Shown here: positions 25,432 to 34,567 of the stretch, one piece after another
Position numbering within the stretch: the first letter of the stretch is position 1
How the letters are laid out: each line of letters begins with the position of its first letter
Made by a program: the position numbers and the translations under genes
Assembly (NCBI GenBank): GCA_963751955.1
Contig: CAVVWM010000001.1
Location: 1-64,000 of the forward strand
DNA: 64,000 nt
Direction: 5' to 3'
Source: JABDIY01 sp963751955
GTDB taxonomy: Bacteria > Actinomycetota > Acidimicrobiia > Acidimicrobiales > SZUA-35
Notes under the pieces: generated by a model
What the model was told of the DNA's origin: nothing
Databases searched by the model: none
Seen by the model: only the letters and a program-made list of their open reading frames with translations

Positions 25432-28050
25432 GTGCGTGCCCAGGAACTTCGCAAAGCCTTCACCGACTTCTTCGTCGCGAGAGACCATCAGTCGATCCCG
25501 TCGGCAAGCCTTATTCCTCACGACAACACCTTGCTGTTCACCAACTCGGGAATGGTGCCCTTCAAGCCGTATTTTGTGGGTGAAGAGAAACCACCGTCGC
25601 CGCGAGCGGTGAGCATCCAGAAGTGCGTCCGGGCCGGAGGCAAACACAACGATCTCGACGAGGTCGGGCGCACCACCCGCCATCTCACATTCTTTGAAAT
25701 GATGGGCAACTTCAGCTTCGGTGACTACTTCAAGGAAACGGCAATTCCCGATGCATGGGAGTTCGTCACCGACGTCCTCGGGCTAGATCCGGATCGGCTG
25801 TGGGTAACCGTTCACCTTTCCGACGACGAGGCCGCGAACATCTGGCACGAGCGTGTGGGAGTTCCCAAAGAGCGCATTCAGCGACTCGACGAAGACAACT
25901 GGTGGCGAATGGCTGACACCGGACCGAACGGACCCAGTTCGGAGATCTTCTGGGACATGGGCCCCGAATACGGCCCCGACGGGGGGCCAGAAAACCCCGA
26001 GGCCGAGGATCGATTTGTCGAGATCTGGAACTTGGTCTTCATGCAGTTCGAAACTGACGAGCAAGGCGAGTCCAAACCGCTACCAAAGCCCAGTATCGAT
26101 ACCGGACTTGGCCTCGAGCGGGTCCTCAGCGTCCTTCAGGGTAAGGAAAGCGTTTTCGAGATCGACGAAATAGATCGATTGGTGAAGGTCGCTTCAAAGG
26201 CAACCGGCTACGCGCTGGGCGCTGACGACAACAGTGATCTCGCCCTGCGGGTGCTTGCCGAGCACGCCAGAACCACCACGTTTCTGATTTCTGATGGGGT
26301 ATTTCCCAGCAACGAGGACCGGGGCTACGTTCTCCGCCGAATCATCCGACGGGCTGTCCGATTTGCCTATCTGCTGGGAGTTTCGGACCTCGTCATGCCG
26401 ATCCTCGTCGATGCAGTCGTCGACATCATGGGAGCCGACTACCCCGAGATCAAGAAGAATCATCAACTGATTCGGACTGTCGCCGAGCGCGAAGAGGCCC
26501 AGTTCCGTAGACGGTTGGCGAACGGACTGAATATCCTCGACGACGAACTGGCAGGCCTCGATGCCGGAGCAGCTGTGCCCGGGGGAACCATCTTCCTCCT
26601 CCACGACACATACGGGTTCCCCAAAGAGGTCACCGCCGAGGTCGCGGCCGAACGTGGTTTCACCGTCGACCTCGATGGCTTCGACGTCGAGATGGCGAAG
26701 CAGCGCCAACGGGCCAAAGCGGCTCAGAGGGGCGCTGTGATAGCGAGCGATGCAGACACGGTGGCGTCGCTGGTGGAGAACGGCGATCTCACGGTCTTCG
26801 TGGGTCGTGAGCACCTCACCAACGTGCAGTCCGAAGTTCTCGCTGTCACCGGTGGCAGGGCAGAAAACGGCAAGAGCGAACCGGTCAGTATCTTCCTCTC
26901 TCAAAGCCCCTTCTACGCTGAGGCAGGCGGCCAGATCGGTGACACCGGGAGAATCTGGACCACCGAAGAGAATGGCGAGACCGTTGCTGAGGCCAACGTT
27001 CTCGACACCACCTACGCCGCCCCCGGGGTTCAAAGACACATCGTCGAGATCGTGTCGGGTGAGTTCGGATCAGGCGATCAGGTGCTTGCAAGCATCGATG
27101 TTGGCCGTCGGGATCGAATCAGGCGGCACCACACCGCAACACATATGTTGCACTGGGCGTTGCGGGAAGTTTTGGGTGAAGGCGCCAAACAGCAGGGTTC
27201 GTTGGTGGCACCGGATCGGCTGAGGTTCGACTTCTCACACTACGAGGCGCTCACCGACGATCAGATTCGACAGATCGAGGATCTCGCCAACGCAGAAATC
27301 CTGAGAAATCCCGAGACCCCCCACGTCGAGATGTCGAAAGACGAGGCCGAGGCCATGGGCGCTGTCGCGTTCTTTGGCGACAAGTACGGTGAGCGTGTCC
27401 GGGTGCTGAGCGCGGGTCCATCCGTTGAGTTCTGCGGTGGCACCCACGTGCATGCCCTCGGCGACATCGGCCCGGTCAAGATCATTTCCGAAGGTTCGAT
27501 AGGTTCCAACATTCGTCGTATCGAGGCCGTTGCCGGCGACGAGACGATCAAGTTGCTTCGCTCGGAACAATCGCGCCTCAATCAAGCGGCAGCACTGTTG
27601 AACGTGCCGGTCGGTTCTCTCACCGAGGGAATCGAGAAACGTCTACAGGAGATGAAACATCAACAGGCCGAGATAGCGGAGCTTCGGAGACGCGTGGCTG
27701 TTGGGAAGTCGGTTGAGCTTGCAGCGACCGCTACCGACGGCGCTGTGTTCGCCCGGGTCGACGGGATCGAACGAAACGATCTCAAAGACCTCGCTGTCGC
27801 AGTGCGGGACCAGCCTGGAATCGATGTTGTTGTGATCGCCGGCGCCCCGACCGGCGGCGGTGCTGCGGTCGTCGGTGCTGTCTCGCCCGAAGCTGGCGTT
27901 GAAGCAGGAGTGCTGATAGCACCCGCTGCGAAGGAGATCCAGGGCGGTGGCGGGAAGGGTAAGGATGTCGCCATGGCGGGGGGCAAGAATGCCGACGGTC
28001 TCGATGCGGCCTTGGACGTTGCAAGGTCGATGCTTGCGGGAGTTCGATGA
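25432..28050 (+). CDS. alaS: Alanine--tRNA ligase AlaS
   Basis: 872 residues from GTG 25432 (VRAQELRKAFTDFF), which aligns with the usual AlaRS start; the open frame extends upstream only because the repeat array has no stop there. Class II core: SLIPHDNTLLFTNSGMVPFK, QKCVRAGGKHNDLDEVGRTT, RHLTFFEMMGNFSFGDYFKE. The editing domain has the zinc motif RRHHTATHMLHWALREVLGE and EFCGGTHVHALGDIGPVKII, and the C-Ala domain ends with GGGGKGKDVAMAGGKNADGL. It charges tRNA-Ala and clears Ser/Gly mischarging. The ruvX start overlaps its stop, followed by mltG and aroE in the usual actinobacterial order. Confidence 0.97.
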   Translation: MRAQELRKAFTDFFVARDHQSIPSASLIPHDNTLLFTNSGMVPFKPYFVGEEKPPSPRAVSIQKCVRAGGKHNDLDEVGRTTRHLTFFEMMGNFSFGDYFKETAIPDAWEFVTDVLGLDPDRLWVTVHLSDDEAANIWHERVGVPKERIQRLDEDNWWRMADTGPNGPSSEIFWDMGPEYGPDGGPENPEAEDRFVEIWNLVFMQFETDEQGESKPLPKPSIDTGLGLERVLSVLQGKESVFEIDEIDRLVKVASKATGYALGADDNSDLALRVLAEHARTTTFLISDGVFPSNEDRGYVLRRIIRRAVRFAYLLGVSDLVMPILVDAVVDIMGADYPEIKKNHQLIRTVAEREEAQFRRRLANGLNILDDELAGLDAGAAVPGGTIFLLHDTYGFPKEVTAEVAAERGFTVDLDGFDVEMAKQRQRAKAAQRGAVIASDADTVASLVENGDLTVFVGREHLTNVQSEVLAVTGGRAENGKSEPVSIFLSQSPFYAEAGGQIGDTGRIWTTEENGETVAEANVLDTTYAAPGVQRHIVEIVSGEFGSGDQVLASIDVGRRDRIRRHHTATHMLHWALREVLGEGAKQQGSLVAPDRLRFDFSHYEALTDDQIRQIEDLANAEILRNPETPHVEMSKDEAEAMGAVAFFGDKYGERVRVLSAGPSVEFCGGTHVHALGDIGPVKIISEGSIGSNIRRIEAVAGDETIKLLRSEQSRLNQAAALLNVPVGSLTEGIEKRLQEMKHQQAEIAELRRRVAVGKSVELAATATDGAVFARVDGIERNDLKDLAVAVRDQPGIDVVVIAGAPTGGGAAVVGAVSPEAGVEAGVLIAPAAKEIQGGGGKGKDVAMAGGKNADGLDAALDVARSMLAGVR

Positions 28051-28484
28051 CCGACCGGTTTGCCGGTCGGGGGATAGGGATCGATTTCGGGACCAAGCGG
28101 ATCGGGTTGGCGCTGTGCGACAGCAATGGCACATTGGCCACGCCCTACCAGACCCTCAGCCGATGCGGTGACGTCGAACTCGATCATCGCCGACTGGTAG
28201 CCCTTGTCGAAGAGGTCGACGCAGCCTTTGTCGTTGTCGGAGTGCCCTATGCCCTACGAGATGGCAGTATCACCGCTGCCGCCGAGGGGATTCTCGCCGA
28301 GATCGAGGTCTTGGGATCGAAACTACCGGCGGGGTGCGAGATCCATTTGCAAGATGAACGCTTAACCAGCGTGACCGCCGAGCAGCGTCTCACCGAGCTA
28401 GGAATCAAGGGTCAGAGAAGGAAAGAACTCGTGGACCAGATAGCGGCTTCGGTGATCCTGCAGACCTGGCTCGATGCCTGCTAG
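28047..28484 (+). CDS. ruvX: RuvX/YqgF family putative Holliday junction resolvase
   Basis: 145 residues, ATG 28047 overlapping the alaS stop (ATGA). RNase H-like fold with GIGIDFGTKRIGLALCDS, VVGVPYALRDGSITAAAEG and HLQDERLTSVTAEQRL. E. coli YqgF is tied to 16S rRNA 5' end maturation, and other members cut Holliday junctions, so either RNA or DNA processing is possible. It lies between alaS and mltG as in most Actinobacteria. Confidence 0.93.
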   Translation: MTDRFAGRGIGIDFGTKRIGLALCDSNGTLATPYQTLSRCGDVELDHRRLVALVEEVDAAFVVVGVPYALRDGSITAAAEGILAEIEVLGSKLPAGCEIHLQDERLTSVTAEQRLTELGIKGQRRKELVDQIAASVILQTWLDAC

Positions 28485-28536
28485 TCAGTACCCATTCGGT
28501 GTTGAACGATGCCACCTACGCGTTGTCTGCCTTGAG

Positions 28537-28542
28537 TACGAT
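28537..28542 (+). promoter_or_regulatory. -10 box of mltG (leaderless start)
   Basis: TACGAT ends 7 nt before GTG 28550. Since the box overlaps the upstream ATG 28541, it argues for GTG 28550 as the true start. Confidence 0.5.
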
Positions 28543-28549
28543 GTCTCCC

Positions 28550-29722
28550 GTGACGGCAACGACTGAATCCCCGCGCTCCGAGCCGCACGGCAACGATCCG
28601 ATCGGATCACCTGTTCCCGGGCAGAGCCTAGAGCCACCGGAGGAACTCACATGGGACGAAGAGGACGAGTTCGTGCGAGTTCGGCACGGCGGTTGGAGGA
28701 TCGCCGGCGGGCTCCTCGCGGTGGTTCTGATCATTTTCGGTGGCTACATCGCCATAGGAGAAGGAAGGGGCTGGTTCGATCGGCAACTCGACCCCGTGGG
28801 CGAGCCGGGCGAAGCTATCAGTGTTGTCGTTCCCCGAGGTGCCACCACGTCCGACATTGGTGTCCAACTGGCCACCAACGGCGTGATCCCCAACAGCACC
28901 TTCTTTCGTTACTACGTCGAGTGGAAGAACGAAGGTAACTTCCAGGCTGGGGAGTACACCTTCTATGTGAACTCTTCGGCTGAAGAGGCGATCGCAGTCC
29001 TCAACGACGGACCCAAGCCACCCGACGTCGACCAGTTCATCATCCTCGAGGGACTGTGGACAACCGAGATTCTTGATCGGATCGCCGATCAGCTGCCTGG
29101 CATCACAGTCGAGCAGCTCAACGCCGCGCTCGATGGTGGAACAATTGAGCCTCGGTACCGACCGCCGGGCGAGACATCGTGGGAAGGATTGCTTTTCCCT
29201 GACACCTACGAGGTCAACAAGGGCGCAACTGCTACCGAAGTACTCAAGAAGTTGAGCGATGAGTTTGCTCGTGTGACCGGAGGGGTCGGGTATGGCGCCG
29301 CAGAAACCAAGCTCGGCTACTCCGCATACGAGGTCCTGATTGTGGCATCCCTGATCGAGGCCGAGACCCGCGTAGACGAGGAGCGGTCGATGGTCGCGTC
29401 GGTGATCTACAACCGTTTGCGGGAGCAGTGGATTCTCGGCATCGATGCAACCTGCATCTATGGTGCCGGCGACCGAGACGTTGAGCTGACGCGTTCGGTG
29501 CTCGATCAAGAAACCCCGTACGGCTGTCGAAACGTACGTGGGTTGCCGCCCACACCGATCAATTCTCCGGGTCGGGCGTCGCTGGAGGCAGCACTGAACC
29601 CTTCAGATTCGGACTTCTTCTACTACGTCCTCACCGATCCTGCCGGTCGGCACACCTTTGTCGAGACCCAGGAAGAATTCAGCGAACAGGTTCAAATCTG
29701 TCGTGATCTCGGACTGTGCTAG
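28550..29722 (+). CDS. mltG: Endolytic murein transglycosylase MltG
   Basis: 390 residues from GTG 28550; ATG 28541 is the alternative. A cytoplasmic N-terminal stretch of about 45 residues precedes one membrane helix (IAGGLLAVVLIIFGGYIAIG). The outside part starts with a LysM-like region (ISVVVPRGATTSDIGVQLAT) and ends in the YceG catalytic domain: EVLIVASLIEAETRVDEERS with the expected catalytic Glu, ASVIYNRLREQWILGIDATC, and GLPPTPINSPGRASLEAALN. It cuts nascent glycan strands and limits their length. The aroE start overlaps its stop. Confidence 0.94.
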   Translation: MTATTESPRSEPHGNDPIGSPVPGQSLEPPEELTWDEEDEFVRVRHGGWRIAGGLLAVVLIIFGGYIAIGEGRGWFDRQLDPVGEPGEAISVVVPRGATTSDIGVQLATNGVIPNSTFFRYYVEWKNEGNFQAGEYTFYVNSSAEEAIAVLNDGPKPPDVDQFIILEGLWTTEILDRIADQLPGITVEQLNAALDGGTIEPRYRPPGETSWEGLLFPDTYEVNKGATATEVLKKLSDEFARVTGGVGYGAAETKLGYSAYEVLIVASLIEAETRVDEERSMVASVIYNRLREQWILGIDATCIYGAGDRDVELTRSVLDQETPYGCRNVRGLPPTPINSPGRASLEAALNPSDSDFFYYVLTDPAGRHTFVETQEEFSEQVQICRDLGLC

Positions 29723-30567
29723 CGACCGAGCGAGTGTTTCCTCAGCCCACCGGTTCCACACGTCTCGCCGCCGTAATAGGTTCGCCGGTTCGCCACTCCC
29801 TGTCGCCAACTATCCTCAACACTGCATTTGCCGCGAGCGGACTTGATTGGGTCTACGTTGCCCTCGAAGTGGCTGCTGGCAATGGATCAGCGGCGGTTGA
29901 AGCGATGCGCACCCTCGGGCTAGGTGGTCTGTCGGTGACCATGCCGCACAAGACCGACGTGGCCAGCGCCGTCGATGTTGTCAGCGATGCCGTCCGCTCC
30001 TTGGGTGCATGCAACTGCGTGTACTGGTCCGATGGTCAACTTCACGGCGACAACACAGACGGTGACGGTCTGGTTGCTTCGCTGGAACGCGAAGCGGGTA
30101 TTGGGGTCGCAGACCGGTCCGTCTCGGTTCTGGGAGCGGGCGGAGCCGCTCGAGCGATTGTGGAAGCTCTCGGCCGGGCCGGAGCGGGCTCGATTCACGT
30201 TTGGAGCAGAAACGAGTCCTCTGCCACCGCAGCTGCGAGTCTGGCCCGAACCGGGTCTGCTGGTCCGATTGAGCAGGTCAGCGACGCTGACATCGTTATC
30301 AATGCAACTTCTGTCGGGATGATTGGTGGGCCGAATCCTAACGGAATCCCGCTTCCGACCGAATTGATAAGCCAACATCAAATTGTGCAAGACATCGTCT
30401 ACGAACCTAGGGAAACCCCTTTAATGGCAATAGCTCGCCAGCGGGGGGCTACCGTACTTGGAGGCGTCGGAATGCTCGTTCACCAAGCAGCACGCCAATA
30501 CACTCATTGGACCGGGCAACCGGCTCCGCTCGAGAATATGCGGCGGGCAGTTCTAAACGGAGAGTAA
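29716..30567 (+). CDS. aroE: Shikimate dehydrogenase AroE
   Basis: 283 residues from GTG 29716, overlapping the mltG stop. Substrate domain: LAAVIGSPVRHSLSPTILNT, LGGLSVTMPHKTDVASAVD with the catalytic Lys, CNCVYWSDGQLHGDNTDGDG with the conserved Asp. NADP domain: VSVLGAGGAARAIVEALGRA and VWSRNESSA. It reduces 3-dehydroshikimate to shikimate in aromatic amino acid synthesis, step four of the pathway; aroK and aroB lie 4 kb downstream as a fusion gene. Confidence 0.95.
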   Translation: MLATERVFPQPTGSTRLAAVIGSPVRHSLSPTILNTAFAASGLDWVYVALEVAAGNGSAAVEAMRTLGLGGLSVTMPHKTDVASAVDVVSDAVRSLGACNCVYWSDGQLHGDNTDGDGLVASLEREAGIGVADRSVSVLGAGGAARAIVEALGRAGAGSIHVWSRNESSATAAASLARTGSAGPIEQVSDADIVINATSVGMIGGPNPNGIPLPTELISQHQIVQDIVYEPRETPLMAIARQRGATVLGGVGMLVHQAARQYTHWTGQPAPLENMRRAVLNGE

Positions 30568-30572
30568 GGGAA

Positions 30573-31508
30573 ATGCTTCAGGGATCACTCGATAACTTCA
30601 GCCTCGGTGAAGTGTTGAATCTATTGGCCGGCACAAAGAAGTCTGGGCACTTGCGCCTCAGCGGCGACCGGGGCACCGGCTCGTTGTGGGTCGACGAGGG
30701 TTTGCTCGTGCAAGCCGAGGCCTCCAACGGGGTCGCAGGTGGCGAATGGGAAGACATCATGTTCGAACTCCTCCGGTTCGAGAGCGGCAACTTCTCTTTT
30801 GTGGCCGACGATTTGGCTCCGTCACCTTCGGACGGTATGGACATCGAGCCACTGGTGGACCGAGGCCGCGAGCTTCTCGTGGAGTGGAATTCGATCGAGT
30901 CGGTCATTCCCTCGCCCGAACACTTTCTCACTACTGTTGCCAAGCTCCCCATCGAGCAGGTGATGCTCACCGGTGGCGAATGGGAAACAGTCATCGCGAT
31001 AGGTGAAGGTCGGTCGGTCTCACAGACGTGCACCCTCCTCGGAGTTGGTGAGATGAAGGGCTGCCGACGGATCAAGAGCGTTATCGAACGGGGCCTGGTT
31101 CGAATCGATGAACCGAGTGCGCGGCCCACCACGGCCGACACCGAGAGCGCAGCGGCGTTGGCCGAGGCTGCGGTTGATACTCACCCAGTTGCGCGGTCGG
31201 CCCCCATGGCCAAAGACTCCAATGTTGTTCCACTCCCGGTGAGTGATCGCTTACCGGTTCCCGAGGCGCCCCAAGCACCTGAATCACCCAATCCGGTCGT
31301 GGCTGCGATACCACCAACCCCCCCGCCGGCACCGCCCTCGCCAGAAGAAATCCAACAATTCTCTGAATCTGTCGAAGATGTGTCGACCTTGGGTGACGAA
31401 CCGCCTCCGCCTCCGCCGCCTCCTCCCGAGACTGCCAACGCCGATGGATCGGCCGCCGCAGACGATGAGGCCAGCCTCCTCATGAAGTATCTTCAGAGCG
31501 ACACCTAA
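30573..31508 (+). CDS. DUF4388 domain protein with proline-rich C-terminus
   Basis: 311 residues from ATG 30573, with a GGAGAGTAAGGG ribosome site that overlaps the aroE stop. The N-terminal 100 residues (MLQGSLDNFSLGEVLNLLAG, SGHLRLSGDRGTGSLWVDEG, GEWEDIMFELLRFESGNFSF) are a DUF4388/PATAN-type domain, found in two-component and gliding-motility regulators. The second half is rich in Pro, Ala and Glu with a PPPPPPPP run and no predicted fold. No receiver or kinase domain is present. It is followed 3 nt later by the prepilin peptidase gene, so a link with surface structures or their control is possible but unproven. Confidence 0.75.
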   Translation: MLQGSLDNFSLGEVLNLLAGTKKSGHLRLSGDRGTGSLWVDEGLLVQAEASNGVAGGEWEDIMFELLRFESGNFSFVADDLAPSPSDGMDIEPLVDRGRELLVEWNSIESVIPSPEHFLTTVAKLPIEQVMLTGGEWETVIAIGEGRSVSQTCTLLGVGEMKGCRRIKSVIERGLVRIDEPSARPTTADTESAAALAEAAVDTHPVARSAPMAKDSNVVPLPVSDRLPVPEAPQAPESPNPVVAAIPPTPPPAPPSPEEIQQFSESVEDVSTLGDEPPPPPPPPPETANADGSAAADDEASLLMKYLQSDT

Positions 31509-31511
31509 CCG

Positions 31512-32258
31512 ATGCCGCTAGCAGCGGCGATATGCGCAGTTCTCGGTCTGGCGCTCGGACCGCTAGTGGGGATCATCGTCGATCGGGCGGTTGACCGCGA
31601 GTCGTTCAGGCTTGAACTGCGTTGCGCGACGTGCGGGAGATTGCTGGGGCCACGGTCTCTGATCCCAGCGGTCGGGCTGGGCACAGTTTGTTCTGAAGGG
31701 CACAGGGGATGGCGGTATCCCACAACGACTATTGGTACTGCGGCCGCATTTGGTGTTGCGGGCTATCGACTCGGCTTCAGCTGGCAACTGTGGCCTTACC
31801 TTGGGTTGTTCGTGATGCTCGTGGCAATGGCTGTCATCGACCTCGAGACCAAGCTCTTGGTGAATGTCCTCACGTACCCGGCCGTCCTCGGCTTCTTGTT
31901 TGCGGTGCTGGCGCTGAGTTCCCCCAATGACTACTCCGACGGGATCGCTCCTGCGTTGTGGGCTGGAGGTTTGTACCTGCTGTTTTTCCTCGTGGTCCAT
32001 CGCGTCTACCCGGCGGGCATGGGACTTGGAGATGTGAAGCTCGCACCCACGCTCGGGCTAGCGATCGGTTGGCTCTACACCGACTCATTCATCGCCGTTC
32101 AGCGCATGTTGTTGGCTGTGATTCTTGGGTTGGTTTTGGGCGGTGTGATCGGGATCATCGTGCAGCGCAATCGCAAGGCAGAGGTCCCCTTTGGTCCCTT
32201 CATGGTGCTCGGTGCCCTGATCGTCATTGGTGCAACCGTGCCCGCCAGCCTGTCGTGA
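31512..32258 (+). CDS. pilD: Prepilin peptidase (A24 family, PilD-like)
   Basis: 248 residues, about seven membrane helices. The two catalytic aspartates are visible in VAMAVIDLETKLLVNVLTYP and VYPAGMGLGDVKLAPTLGLA (the G-x-G-D motif). The N-terminal cytoplasmic part has C-A-T-C-G-R-L-L-G and one later Cys, a reduced version of the zinc-binding methylase region. The enzyme cleaves type IV prepilin-like leaders at the membrane. No pilin, PilT or PilB gene is in this window, so substrates lie elsewhere. It starts 3 nt after the DUF4388 gene. Confidence 0.9.
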   Translation: MPLAAAICAVLGLALGPLVGIIVDRAVDRESFRLELRCATCGRLLGPRSLIPAVGLGTVCSEGHRGWRYPTTTIGTAAAFGVAGYRLGFSWQLWPYLGLFVMLVAMAVIDLETKLLVNVLTYPAVLGFLFAVLALSSPNDYSDGIAPALWAGGLYLLFFLVVHRVYPAGMGLGDVKLAPTLGLAIGWLYTDSFIAVQRMLLAVILGLVLGGVIGIIVQRNRKAEVPFGPFMVLGALIVIGATVPASLS

Positions 32259-32300
32259 ATCCATAGAGGTCCAAGTTCTTCTGTCGGTAGCTCACCGAGG

Positions 32301-32306
32301 TACGTT
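32301..32306 (+). promoter_or_regulatory. -10 box of the acyl-CoA dehydrogenase gene
   Basis: TACGTT ends 8 nt before ATG 32315 with no ribosome site between, another leaderless-type start. Confidence 0.5.
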
Positions 32307-32314
32307 TGGGTCAT

Positions 32315-33421
32315 ATGTCCGGTCTAGACTTTTCGCTGAGTCCTGAGCTGGGGGCTCTACGTATGCGGGCACGGCTGGTCGCCCAAAAGGGCGTGAGTGA
32401 ACACGGTGTCCACTACGACTGCTGGTTGAACAGTCATTCACCTGCATTTTCCAAAACCCTCGCAGCTGAAGGATTCATAGGGATGACCTGGCCGGTTGAA
32501 TTCGGCGGCGGGGGACGGCCGCCGATCGAACGAGTCATCATGGCCGAGGAGATGATCAGCGTCGGTGCTCCAATCGGGGGGAGTTGGTTCGCTGACCGAC
32601 AGATGGGTCCATCCTTCATCACGTACGGAACTGCGGACCAACAGGCGGAGTACCTGCCTGGAATGCTTTCGGGCGACGCAACGTGGTGTATCGGTATGAG
32701 CGAACCCGACAGCGGCTCGGACCTGGCATCGTTGAAGACATCGGCGCTTCGCGACGGCGATGAGTTCGTGATCAACGGTCAGAAGATTTGGACCTCCTAC
32801 GCGGCGCTGTCGGACTATTGCTATCTGATCTGTCGGACGAGTTCGGATGGACCCCCCCACAAGGGGATCTCGGAGATCGTGGTGCCGATGGACACCCCGG
32901 GTGTGGAAGTTCGACCGATCAAGGATGCGGTCGGCAACAGCCACTTCTGTGAAGTGTTTTTCACCGAAGTTCGGGTTCCTACACTGAACCTGGTTGGTGT
33001 GGAGGGCAATGCGTTCAAACAGACAATGGTGCAGCTCGAACATGAGCGAGGTGGGATAGATCGGCTGGTCTCCAACCGACTCATCTTCGATCATGCTGTC
33101 TCAGTCGCTGATACATCGGATCCGCTCATTCGGAACGAGATTGCCCGACTGGAGATCGACTATCGGGTTGGCCGCCTCATGGTCTACCGCGAGGTTCTGA
33201 AGCAGGCACCCCGCGGGTTCAGCGCTGCGACCAAAGCGTTCTGTACCGAACACGAACAACGGGTTGCCAACTTCGCCGGGAGAGTGTTGGGAGCAGAGGC
33301 AACTCTCGCCAACCCGATTAGCACCAACCTGATGTACGCACCGAGCTACACGATCATGGGCGGAACCTCGGACATCATGCGGAATATCATCGGCGATCGC
33401 GTGCTCGGTCTACCACGATGA
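32315..33421 (+). CDS. Acyl-CoA dehydrogenase family protein
   Basis: 368 residues from ATG 32315; a TTG three codons earlier is less likely. Typical ACAD pieces: FIGMTWPVEFGGGGRPPIER, CIGMSEPDSGSDLASLKTSA, FVINGQKIWTSYAALSDYCY, and the C-terminal helix end YTIMGGTSDIMRNIIGDRVL. It is a flavoprotein that introduces a double bond into an acyl-CoA. The downstream CoA-transferase overlaps its stop, so both probably act on the same CoA ester, for example in degradation of an unusual acid. The exact substrate cannot be read from the sequence. The pair splits the aro gene block. Confidence 0.9.
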   Translation: MSGLDFSLSPELGALRMRARLVAQKGVSEHGVHYDCWLNSHSPAFSKTLAAEGFIGMTWPVEFGGGGRPPIERVIMAEEMISVGAPIGGSWFADRQMGPSFITYGTADQQAEYLPGMLSGDATWCIGMSEPDSGSDLASLKTSALRDGDEFVINGQKIWTSYAALSDYCYLICRTSSDGPPHKGISEIVVPMDTPGVEVRPIKDAVGNSHFCEVFFTEVRVPTLNLVGVEGNAFKQTMVQLEHERGGIDRLVSNRLIFDHAVSVADTSDPLIRNEIARLEIDYRVGRLMVYREVLKQAPRGFSAATKAFCTEHEQRVANFAGRVLGAEATLANPISTNLMYAPSYTIMGGTSDIMRNIIGDRVLGLPR

Positions 33422-34518
33422 CACCGCTTGCCGGGATTCGTGTGGTGGAGGCGTCCGCCTTCATTGCCGGTCCGTTTGCCACGATGATCCTCGCTGACTT
33501 GGGTGCTGATGTGATCAAGGTTGAACCGCCGCGCGGTGAGGCCTATCGCCGGCTCGGCGATTTGTTCGGCGATTCATCCCTGCTGTTTCGCGGCGTCAAC
33601 CAGAACAAGGACGGCGTCGTACTTGATCTGAAGTCGGTGAACGGGTTGGCCCAACTCCGCAGACTTCTGGCCGACGCCGACATCTTCTTGACCAATTGGA
33701 GGCCCGGTGTCGCAGAATCTCTTGGACTTACCGAGGCGAGCCTCCGGTCCGAGTTCCCGAAGTTGATCTGGGTACGAGTATCCGGATATGGCCAGACCGG
33801 ACCCAAGGCGAACCAGCCCGCCTATGACAACGTGATCCACGCCCAGTCCGGGGCCATGTTGGCTGCAGGAGCTGAGACAGGGCTGTTTGAAGCCAATTCA
33901 AATGTCGCAGACAAGGTGACGGCCATGACGGCTGCACAAACCGCTACAGCTGCACTGCTGGCCCGAGCCAATGCGGACGGACAGGGCATGGTGTGTGATG
34001 TCTCGATGGTCGATTCCAACGCCTACTTCTACGGCGGCGACATCAGCACCGGCCACCGGGTGCCCGGAGCAGAGGTGGACCCTTTCCCAGCACAGACCAG
34101 CCTCGGGCGAACCGTGTTTGAAACCTCCGATGGCTGGATCACCCTGGTGCCGGTCACTGGCAGGCAGCTGCGAAGTGTGCTGAATGCCATCGGTGAGGCC
34201 GACCGTTGGGAGGCGATCAAGGCCGACGGCGCCCAGTTGATTTGGCCCAGAATGCTGAAGCTGCTCGAGCCGGCGTTATTGGCCGAATCCTCGACTGTGT
34301 GGCAGCAGCGGTTCACCCTCGCAGACGTGCCGGTCACCGTTGTGTGCGACTTCGAAGCGCACCTGAAGGACGAGCAGGTGGCCCACAATGGCACATACAC
34401 CGAAGTCGCCGACCCTGGAACCGGCCGTTTTCTCCAGGTTCGGTATCCCGGACTTTTCGACCGTGAACCGGTCGGTATTGCTCCCAAACCCGCACCCGGC
34501 CTCCGGACGCCCACCTGA
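33418..34518 (+). CDS. CaiB/BaiF family CoA-transferase
   Basis: 366 residues, ATG 33418 overlapping the previous stop (ATGA). Class III CoA-transferase fold with GIRVVEASAFIAGPFATMIL, LGADVIKVEPPRGEAYRRLG, NQNKDGVVLDLKS and IWVRVSGYGQTGPKANQPAY followed by D-N-V, the region of the catalytic aspartate. It moves CoA between acids, or acts as an acyl-CoA racemase; the substrate is unknown. Coupling to an acyl-CoA dehydrogenase suggests a small catabolic module inserted in a housekeeping region. Confidence 0.92.
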   Translation: MTPLAGIRVVEASAFIAGPFATMILADLGADVIKVEPPRGEAYRRLGDLFGDSSLLFRGVNQNKDGVVLDLKSVNGLAQLRRLLADADIFLTNWRPGVAESLGLTEASLRSEFPKLIWVRVSGYGQTGPKANQPAYDNVIHAQSGAMLAAGAETGLFEANSNVADKVTAMTAAQTATAALLARANADGQGMVCDVSMVDSNAYFYGGDISTGHRVPGAEVDPFPAQTSLGRTVFETSDGWITLVPVTGRQLRSVLNAIGEADRWEAIKADGAQLIWPRMLKLLEPALLAESSTVWQQRFTLADVPVTVVCDFEAHLKDEQVAHNGTYTEVADPGTGRFLQVRYPGLFDREPVGIAPKPAPGLRTPT

Positions 34519-34554
34519 CTTCCGATAGTAACGCCCTGTTTTTTGGAGCGAAGG

Positions 34555-34560
34555 TACCCT
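34555..34560 (+). promoter_or_regulatory. -10 box of aroKB (leaderless start)
   Basis: TACCCT ends 7 nt before ATG 34568. The 11-mer GAAGGTACCCT (34550-34560) occurs again at 61395-61405, before another leaderless gene. Confidence 0.55.
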
Positions 34561-34567
34561 CGGGTCC

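Noticed and set aside
26194..27039. 281-residue open frame opposite alaS
   Set aside because: Antisense shadow of AlaRS; composition rich in His, Asp and Arg with no motif.
28499..28549. Earlier TTG 28499 or ATG 28541 start for mltG
   Set aside because: Neither has a ribosome site, and ATG 28541 overlaps the TACGAT box; GTG 28550 has the leaderless spacing found at neighbouring genes. The choice is still tentative.
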